A stretch of DNA of 12,170 nucleotides from positions 1 to 12,170 of the forward strand of contig JAOIYV010000014.1 of NCBI GenBank assembly GCA_028226735.1. The letters are read 5' to 3'. A program made the translations under genes and the position numbers. The notes below the pieces were generated by a model, which saw only the letters and a program-made list of their open reading frames with translations, made no database searches and was not told where the DNA came from. This document shows positions 7,666 through 12,170 of the stretch, one piece after another (position 1 is the first letter of the stretch; every line of letters begins with the position of its first letter). Source of the DNA: Candidatus Pelagibacter sp. Its GTDB lineage: Bacteria; Pseudomonadota; Alphaproteobacteria; Pelagibacterales; Pelagibacteraceae.

Positions 7666-7896
7666 ATGAAAAAAGACATACACCCAAACTATCATACAAT
7701 TAAGGTTGAAATGACCGATGGAACTCAATTTGAAACTAGATCAACTTGGGGAACTGAAGGTGAGGTTTTAAAATTAGAAATTGATCCAAAATCTCATGCC
7801 GCCTGGACAGGTGGAAAGCAGAAGTTGATGGACAAAGGACGTGTAAGTAAATTCAATAAAAAATTTCAAAATTTTAGATCAGAAAAAAAGGATTAA
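7666..7896 (+). CDS. rpmE: Large ribosomal subunit protein bL31, zinc-free type
   Basis: Component of the 50S subunit that takes part in bridges to the 30S head. The 76 residues begin [19 protein letters not shown], then [16 protein letters not shown] and [10 protein letters not shown], the pattern of bL31. The CxC and CxxC zinc ligands of E. coli bL31 are absent; the protein has no cysteine. This is the form I associate with alphaproteobacteria, so it supports the lineage rather than indicating damage. The probable promoter lies immediately upstream with no room for a leader. The stop codon directly abuts the ATG of the next gene (TAA-ATG), so the two genes form a unit. Confidence 0.96.
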   Translation: MKKDIHPNYHTIKVEMTDGTQFETRSTWGTEGEVLKLEIDPKSHAAWTGGKQKLMDKGRVSKFNKKFQNFRSEKKD

Positions 7897-8466
7897 ATGT
7901 CTAATGTTCCATTAATGCCTATGGCAACAGCTGTTTGGCTAGTTGAAAATACCACTCTAACTTTTAAACAAATTGCTACATTCTGCAATTTACATGAGGT
8001 CGAAGTTCAGGGTATAGCAGATGGAGAGGTTGCGAAAGGAATAATGGCTTATAACCCAATTATTTCAGGTCAACTGACAAGAGAAGAAATTGATTTATCT
8101 TCTAAAGATGAAAATAGAGATCTTCAAATTAAAAACACAGATATTGAAATATCGAGTGAAGATAAAAAAATTAAAAAATATGTTCCATTATCAAAAAGAC
8201 AAGACAAACCTGATTCAGCTTTATGGCTTATAAAACAACACTCAATGCTAAAAGACTCTCAAATAGCAAAATTAGTTGGGATTACCAAAAACTCTGTAAC
8301 TTCAATCAGAAATAAAAGTTATTGGAACTACAATAGTCTAAACCCTAAAGATCCTGTTGCAATTGGTATTTTTACACAAATTGACCTGGTTAGTGCTATT
8401 GAAAAAGCAGAAAGAAGAATAAAAAGAGAGAAAAAAGAAAAAGAGAAAGCGAAACAAGCCAGTTAA
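7897..8466 (+). CDS. trcR: TrcR / DUF1013 family putative transcriptional regulator
   Basis: A 189-residue protein of the alphaproteobacterial DUF1013 family, annotated as the cell-cycle regulator TrcR. The N-terminal sequence MATAVWLVENTTLTFKQIA is a family hallmark. The protein contains two related helix-turn-helix-like segments, about 12-67 and 108-164. Both run A-x-W-L-[VI] … L-x-x-x-QIA … V-x-x-I … NP … ID-L with almost equal spacing, joined by a polar linker (68-105). The last 25 residues are a Lys/Glu-rich helix. It begins directly after rpmE; AAGGA at 7888-7892, 4 nt before the ATG, is a fair ribosome binding site. DNA binding is inferred from the fold pattern; targets cannot be told from sequence. 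Confidence 0.87.
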   Translation: MSNVPLMPMATAVWLVENTTLTFKQIATFCNLHEVEVQGIADGEVAKGIMAYNPIISGQLTREEIDLSSKDENRDLQIKNTDIEISSEDKKIKKYVPLSKRQDKPDSALWLIKQHSMLKDSQIAKLVGITKNSVTSIRNKSYWNYNSLNPKDPVAIGIFTQIDLVSAIEKAERRIKREKKEKEKAKQAS

Positions 8467-8505
8467 TCAAAAAATATGAACAAATTTAATAGACATCAAA
8501 ATTTT

Positions 8506-8526
8506 AAAGTGTTAACTACTCACTTT
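8506..8526 (+). promoter_or_regulatory. Small hairpin in the rpsU leader
   Basis: AAAGTG (8506-8511) pairs perfectly with CACTTT (8521-8526) around a 9-base loop. Three further T residues follow before the GGAGGT. It could be a weak terminator for trcR, an attenuator, or a structured leader controlling rpsU translation. Only two of the six pairs are G-C, so stability is low and the assignment is tentative. Confidence 0.3.
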
Positions 8527-8529
8527 TTT

Positions 8530-8535
8530 GGAGGT
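8530..8535 (+). promoter_or_regulatory. Strong Shine-Dalgarno sequence that decides the rpsU start
   Basis: GGAGGT is a perfect complement to the 16S rRNA 3' end and the strongest such site in the window; the other genes here have none or only AGG/AGGA-type matches. It is followed 5 nt after GGAGG by ACG at 8540. It therefore argues against the TTG at 8528, which would place the site inside the coding sequence. Confidence 0.75.
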
Positions 8536-8539
8536 ACTT

Positions 8540-8734
8540 ACGAAAATAGAAGTTAAAGATAATAATATTGAACAAGCGTTAAGAGTTTTAAAAAGAAAAC
8601 TACAGCGTGATGGATTCTTCAAAGTTGTAAAATTAAAAAGTGTTTACGAAAAACCTTCTGAAAAGAAAAAAAGAATCCTTCAAGAAAACATTAAAAGAGT
8701 TAAAAAATTAAATAAACTTAAAAATAGAATTTAA
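8540..8734 (+). CDS. rpsU: Small ribosomal subunit protein bS21, apparent ACG start
   Basis: bS21 sits on the 30S platform beside the anti-Shine-Dalgarno end of 16S rRNA and helps initiation. The sequence VKDNNIEQALRVLKRKLQRDG, followed by FFKVVKLKSVYEKPSEKKK and a basic C-terminal tail, is unmistakable. The start is the puzzle. An in-frame TAA lies at 8513-8515 and there is no ATG or GTG before the conserved DNN. I chose ACG at 8540 because it lies at ideal distance from GGAGGT and gives six residues before DNN, the same as alphaproteobacterial bS21 (MxVxVRDNN pattern). The alternatives are TTG at 8528, overlapping the ribosome binding site, or ATA at 8546. Product length is 64 residues from ACG, 68 from TTG. 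The initiator tRNA gene begins 6 bp after the stop. Confidence 0.85.
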   Translation, partial: TKIEVKDNNIEQALRVLKRKLQRDGFFKVVKLKSVYEKPSEKKKRILQENIKRVKKLNKLKNRI

Positions 8735-8740
8735 GTATAC

Positions 8741-8817
<77 letters not shown>

Positions 8818-8870
8818 ATTCAAATAACATTTTTTAATTTTTCTTTAAATATTTTTGTAACTAAATTAAT

Positions 8871-9569
8871 TTAAATTTTAAATCTAGATTTTTTACTATC
8901 AAGCAAAAAGGCTCTTACAGTTTCTTTGGTCAATTGATCAAATGTTTTTCCAAAATTTTCTATTTTTTCAATTGTAGAAGGTGGAATAGTTATAATATGA
9001 CAGCCCAATTGTTTTGCCTGCAAATAATTGTAGGGTTCTCTTACACTGGCCCAAAGTATCTCCACATTTTTAAATTTTTTTGCAATAGTAATACTTTTTT
9101 TGAACTCTGGAATTGGATCCTTTCCTGTATCTCCAGCCCTGCCAGCAAATATAGAGATTATAACACTAGTTTTGTTATTTATTAATTTAAGAATTTTTGC
9201 AGTTTGTTTGGCACTATATATTGCTGTAATATTAAGCTTAATATTTTTGCTATTAAGCTCTTTAATAATTTTTCCTGTAAATGCTCCTTTAGAATTAATT
9301 ACAGGTATTTTTACATACACATTTTTTCCCCATGTATTAATTTGTAGTGCTTGCTTCTTCATGCCTTCATAATCATCAGCAAAAACCTCCAATGAAACTG
9401 GTTTATTTTTACAAATTTCTATAATTTTTTTAGAGTATGATTTGTAATTTTTTGCTCCAGCTTTTCTCATTAAGCTTGGATTTGTTGTAAAGCCTTTTAC
9501 TATTTTTTTTTTATTAAATTTTTTAATTAAATCTAATTCTGCTATGTCACAAAAAATTTTTGTTTTCAT
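8871..9569 (-). CDS. tal: Short-form transaldolase (TalC/FSA-like fold)
   Basis: Transfers the dihydroxyacetone unit of fructose 6-phosphate or sedoheptulose 7-phosphate via a lysine Schiff base. The 232 residues match the short TalC/fructose-6-phosphate-aldolase subfamily (about 220) rather than the 310-residue TalB type. Visible are FCDIAELD (D8), GFTTNPSLM (26-34), SLEVFADD (E61), VYVKIPV with the Schiff-base Lys87, NITAIYSAKQ (113-122), SIFAGRAGDTG and EILWASVREP. In my alignment Glu61 takes the place of FSA Gln59 and Phe141 that of FSA Tyr131. Both are the transaldolase-type residues, so I favour transaldolase over aldolase. It starts 6 bp after the pntB stop and is probably the last gene of the pnt operon. 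It converges on the tRNA gene. Confidence 0.9.
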   Translation of the reverse strand: MKTKIFCDIAELDLIKKFNKKKIVKGFTTNPSLMRKAGAKNYKSYSKKIIEICKNKPVSLEVFADDYEGMKKQALQINTWGKNVYVKIPVINSKGAFTGKIIKELNSKNIKLNITAIYSAKQTAKILKLINNKTSVIISIFAGRAGDTGKDPIPEFKKSITIAKKFKNVEILWASVREPYNYLQAKQLGCHIITIPPSTIEKIENFGKTFDQLTKETVRAFLLDSKKSRFKI

Positions 9570-9575
9570 TTAAGC

Positions 9576-10973
9576 TTATAAATTCTTAGTTATATCTTCT
9601 GTCATTTTTTTTGCATCCGCAAATAACATTAAAGTATTTTCTCTATAAAATAGATCATTGTCTATTCCTGCATATCCTGGGGATAAACTTCTCTTGACAA
9701 ACAAAACAGATTTACATTTTTCAACATCTAAAACTGGCATTCCATAAATTGGACTCTGTGGATCCGTCTTTGCAACTGGATTTGTTACATCATTAGCTCC
9801 AATCACAAAAGCAACATCTGCATTAGCAAAATCATTATTAATTTCTTCTAATTCAAAAACCTCATCATATGGGACATTAGCTTCTGCAAGTAATACATTC
9901 ATATGTCCAGGCATTCTTCCAGCTACTGGATGAATTGCATAAGAAACTTTGATATCATTTTTTTTGAGTGTATCCACCATCTCTCTTAGAGCGTGTTGTG
10001 CCTGAGCTACTGCCATTCCATAGCCTGGAACAATTATAACAGATGACGCATTTTTCATTAAAAAAGCTGCATCTTCGGCATTACCATTTTTGACTGGTTT
10101 TTGTTCTTTACTTCCTGACGATGAAGATTGCTCTGTAGCACCAAATCCCCCTAATATAACATTAAAGAATGATCGATTCATACCTTTGCACATTATATAA
10201 GATAAAATTGCTCCTGAAGATCCTACAAGTGCGCCAGTAATTATTAATGCGCTATTTTCCAGAGTAAATCCAATTCCAGCTGCTGCCCAACCTGAATACG
10301 AATTTAACATAGAAATTACTACGGGCATATCTGCTCCACCTATTGGAATTATTAGTAAAAATCCGATTAAAAAAGAAACAGCTAATAGAATCCAAAATAA
10401 ATTTGAAGACTGTGTTGAACATAAAAAATAGGTTATCGTTATTATAGAAATTAATATTAAAGCATTAAGTGGATGTTGGCCTTTAAATGTTATTGGGGAT
10501 CCAGACATTATTCCTTGTAACTTTAAGAAAGCAATTATTGAACCAGAAAAGGTTATTGCACCCACTGCGGCTCCAATTGACATTTCAATTAAACTTCCAA
10601 GTTTAATATTTCCTGGGGATCCAAGATTAAATGCTTCAGGATTTAAAAAGGCTGAAATAGCTACAAATACTGCAGCAAGACCCACAAGACTATGAAAACC
10701 AGCTACCAGTTCTGGCATAGCTGTCATTGGTATTTTGTATGCTATAAATGCACCAATTAAACCACCAATTAATAAAAAGATTACAACATATATAAATCCA
10801 CTCGAAAAATTTCCTATTGAAAGGAACGTAACTGTGATTGCAATCACCATTCCAAGAATTCCAAAAAAATTACCCTGCCTAGATGTTTCTGGAGAAGATA
10901 AACCTCTTAAAGCTAAAATAAATAATATACCTGAGATCAAATAAAAAACTGCTGATAAATTTGCTGAGATCAT
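9576..10973 (-). CDS. pntB: Proton-translocating NAD(P) transhydrogenase, beta subunit
   Basis: PntB supplies most of the membrane domain and the NADP-binding domain III of the enzyme that uses proton-motive force to reduce NADP+ with NADH. The 465 residues match the family. Residues 1-275 hold about eight to nine hydrophobic segments, including the proton-path residues His94 (AGFHSLVG), Asp214 (GGADMP) and Asn224 (MLNSYSGWA). A serine-rich linker (283-288) leads to domain III with VPGYGMAVAQAQ (315-326), GRMPGHMNVLLAEA, GANDVTNP (392-399) and KRSLSPGYAG (427-436) for NADP(H). Its ATG overlaps the pntAb stop by one base, which fits equal production of the subunits. Confidence 0.97.
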   Translation of the reverse strand: MISANLSAVFYLISGILFILALRGLSSPETSRQGNFFGILGMVIAITVTFLSIGNFSSGFIYVVIFLLIGGLIGAFIAYKIPMTAMPELVAGFHSLVGLAAVFVAISAFLNPEAFNLGSPGNIKLGSLIEMSIGAAVGAITFSGSIIAFLKLQGIMSGSPITFKGQHPLNALILISIITITYFLCSTQSSNLFWILLAVSFLIGFLLIIPIGGADMPVVISMLNSYSGWAAAGIGFTLENSALIITGALVGSSGAILSYIMCKGMNRSFFNVILGGFGATEQSSSSGSKEQKPVKNGNAEDAAFLMKNASSVIIVPGYGMAVAQAQHALREMVDTLKKNDIKVSYAIHPVAGRMPGHMNVLLAEANVPYDEVFELEEINNDFANADVAFVIGANDVTNPVAKTDPQSPIYGMPVLDVEKCKSVLFVKRSLSPGYAGIDNDLFYRENTLMLFADAKKMTEDITKNL

Positions 10974-11281
10974 TATTTATCTTTCTTTTTTTTTTTATAC
11001 ATTTGAAGCATTCTTTGAGTAACCAAAAAGCCACCGAATATATTTATAGCTGCCAGAGATATTGCTAAGAAACCAAAAATACTTGAGTTATTAAAAATAC
11101 TTTCTGAATTTCCTGCTAGGCCAGCAATTATTGCACCTACTATAATCACAGAGGAAATTGCATTAGTTACTGACATTAACGGAGTATGTAGTGAGGGTGT
11201 TACACTCCATACGACATAGTATCCAATAAAAATTGAAAGAATAAAAATACTTAGTCTGAATATAAAGGGATCTATTTCCAT
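10973..11281 (-). CDS. pntAb: NAD(P) transhydrogenase alpha subunit, membrane part
   Basis: A 102-residue protein of three hydrophobic segments (about 7-27, 38-58, 66-90), corresponding to the C-terminal membrane part of E. coli PntA. The segment LHTPLMSVTNAISSVIIVGA (31-50) is the conserved signature. A separate gene for this part is the Rhodospirillum rubrum type of organisation, common in alphaproteobacteria. The C-terminus is a lysine tail encoded by an 11-base A run (T run at 10986-10996 on the plus strand). It begins 4 bp after the pntAa stop and its own stop overlaps the pntB start. Confidence 0.95.
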   Translation of the reverse strand: MEIDPFIFRLSIFILSIFIGYYVVWSVTPSLHTPLMSVTNAISSVIIVGAIIAGLAGNSESIFNNSSIFGFLAISLAAINIFGGFLVTQRMLQMYKKKKKDK

Positions 11282-11285
11282 AAAT

Positions 11286-12170
11286 TTATCTAATTAATGA
11301 TTTTTTGATTATTTCATCTTCTAAATTAATATTAATTTTTTTATTCTCTTTATCATATAGATTTGAAACAAAATTAAATATGTTTTTTGCATATAAAATT
11401 GATGCAGAGATTGGTAACTTGTTAAGGATATTTGTCTCTCCCATGATTTTAACACCTTCTTTATCAATTACTTTATCTACTTCTGTAAAAGCAGTATTTC
11501 CTCCTTGTACAGCTGCTAAATCATAAATTACTGAACCAGCTTGCATACCCTTTATCATACTTTCTTTAATTATAATGGGTGCTTTTTTTCCGGGAATTAA
11601 AGCAGTGCAAATTACTATATCAATTTTTTTCAGAGTTTCGCTTAACAACTCCTCTTGTTTTTTTTTAAAATCGTCTGAAGTTTCTTTAGCATAGCCTCCT
11701 TCTGTTTCTAGATTTTCTGCTCCTTCAACTGTTAAAAACTTTCCACCTAAACTTTCAACTTGCTCTTTTGAGGCGGCCCTAACATCTGTCGCAAAAACTA
11801 TTGCTCCCATCCTTTTTGCTGTTGCAATAGCTTGTAACCCTGCAACTCCAGCTCCCACTATTAGAACTTTAGCAGCTGGGACAGTTCCAGCAGCTGTCAT
11901 CATCATTGGAATAGCTTTCTCAAAATTAGCAAAGGACTCTATGACGGCTTTGTAACCAGCAAGGTTTGCTTGAGAGGAAAGTATATCCATAGATTGTGCT
12001 CTAGTAATTCTTGGTAATAATTCTAATGAAAATATATTAATTTTTTTTTTTACTAAATTATCTATTTTTTCTTTATTTAAATATGGATTTAAAACACCTA
12101 CAACTGTCTGACCCTCTTTTAATAAAGAGAGCTTTTCTTCAGACAATAAACCTAACTGTATAATTAAGTC
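11286..12170 (-). CDS. pntAa: NAD(P) transhydrogenase alpha subunit, NAD-binding part, 5' end beyond window
   Basis: Domain I of the transhydrogenase, the peripheral NAD(H)-binding subunit. The frame is open to the right edge: codons before the TTG at 12146 (reading DLIIQLGL) are in frame and fit the family, so that TTG is internal and the true start lies outside. In the visible 294 residues, PRITRAQSMD (53-62) is the RAQ loop that contacts the nicotinamide. VLIVGAGVAGLQA (102-114) with Asp129 in ATDVRAAS is the NAD Rossmann motif. TALIPGKKAP and SVIYDLAAVQGGN follow. Roughly 90 N-terminal residues are missing judged from the usual length of about 380. The gene carries an 11-base A run on its coding strand (12041-12051) within VKKKI. 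Confidence 0.95.
   Translation of the reverse strand, partial: DLIIQLGLLSEEKLSLLKEGQTVVGVLNPYLNKEKIDNLVKKKINIFSLELLPRITRAQSMDILSSQANLAGYKAVIESFANFEKAIPMMMTAAGTVPAAKVLIVGAGVAGLQAIATAKRMGAIVFATDVRAASKEQVESLGGKFLTVEGAENLETEGGYAKETSDDFKKKQEELLSETLKKIDIVICTALIPGKKAPIIIKESMIKGMQAGSVIYDLAAVQGGNTAFTEVDKVIDKEGVKIMGETNILNKLPISASILYAKNIFNFVSNLYDKENKKININLEDEIIKKSLIR

Larger units (their letters stand above)
8476..8556 (+). other. Possible 26-codon leader ORF overlapping the rpsU start
   Basis: An ATG at 8476 opens a 26-codon frame ending at TAA 8554-8556. It reads MNKFNRHQNFKVLTT, then HFFGGTYENRS. It runs through the Shine-Dalgarno sequence and proposed start of rpsU in another frame and stops 14 bases after the ACG codon. 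It has no ribosome binding site and no known homology, so it may be chance. If translated, it would control access to the rpsU initiation site. Confidence 0.25.

Noticed and set aside
7666..7896. bL31 without zinc-binding cysteines as a damaged or paralogous gene
   Set aside because: The rest of the protein is well conserved, and the cysteine-free form is what I expect for alphaproteobacteria.
8818..8900. Terminator between tRNA-fMet and tal, including the 12-bp palindrome AAATCTAGATTT at 8880-8891
   Set aside because: The spacer is T-rich but has no GC-containing hairpin. The palindrome lies inside the tal coding end and leaves only a 4-bp A/T stem once a loop is allowed.
12144..12146. TTG as the start of pntAa
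   Set aside because: The frame stays open to the window edge and the codons before it fit the protein, so this is an internal Leu and the gene is simply cut by the edge.

Overview
The window looks like a piece of a small, streamlined, very AT-rich alphaproteobacterial genome, most likely Pelagibacterales (SAR11) or a close relative. This rests on gene content and compactness, not on a database match. Pointers are: a TrcR/DUF1013 gene (an alphaproteobacterial family), a cysteine-free bL31, ZapA paired with a small coiled-coil protein, a PntA split into two subunits as in Rhodospirillum, A/T-rich codon choice, and genes that abut or overlap by a few bases. No stretch over 300 bases lacks a gene, and I see no mobile element, CRISPR array or phage gene.

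Left edge (1-503, minus strand): the start of zapA, cut by the window edge, preceded by an overlapping coiled-coil gene that is probably the Z-ring partner ZauP. A 54-bp AT-rich divergent spacer separates them from the next block. Centre (558-7630, plus strand): a tightly packed run tkt-gap-pgk-fba-thiE-efp-suhB. Transketolase, GAPDH, phosphoglycerate kinase and class I aldolase together interconvert pentose phosphates, fructose bisphosphate and 3-phosphoglycerate; thiE (thiamine), efp (translation) and suhB (inositol monophosphatase family) ride along.

The block 7631-8817 (plus strand) holds rpmE (with a recognisable promoter just upstream), trcR, rpsU and the initiator tRNA-fMet, so it is mostly translation machinery. 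Right side (8871-12170, minus strand): pntAa (5' end off the window), pntAb, pntB and a short-form transaldolase, apparently one operon. It combines the proton-translocating transhydrogenase with a second enzyme of the non-oxidative pentose phosphate pathway.

Most of the window is ordinary core metabolism and I do not see a novel multi-gene system. The most interesting spot is the start of rpsU (about 8476-8560). There is no ATG or GTG. A textbook GGAGGT Shine-Dalgarno, the strongest in the window, points at an ACG codon that aligns with the family's initiator Met. A 26-codon upstream ORF runs through that site, and an initiator tRNA with a variant anticodon stem lies 6 bp downstream of the gene. 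Second is a GAPDH whose cofactor-site residues suggest NADP use.
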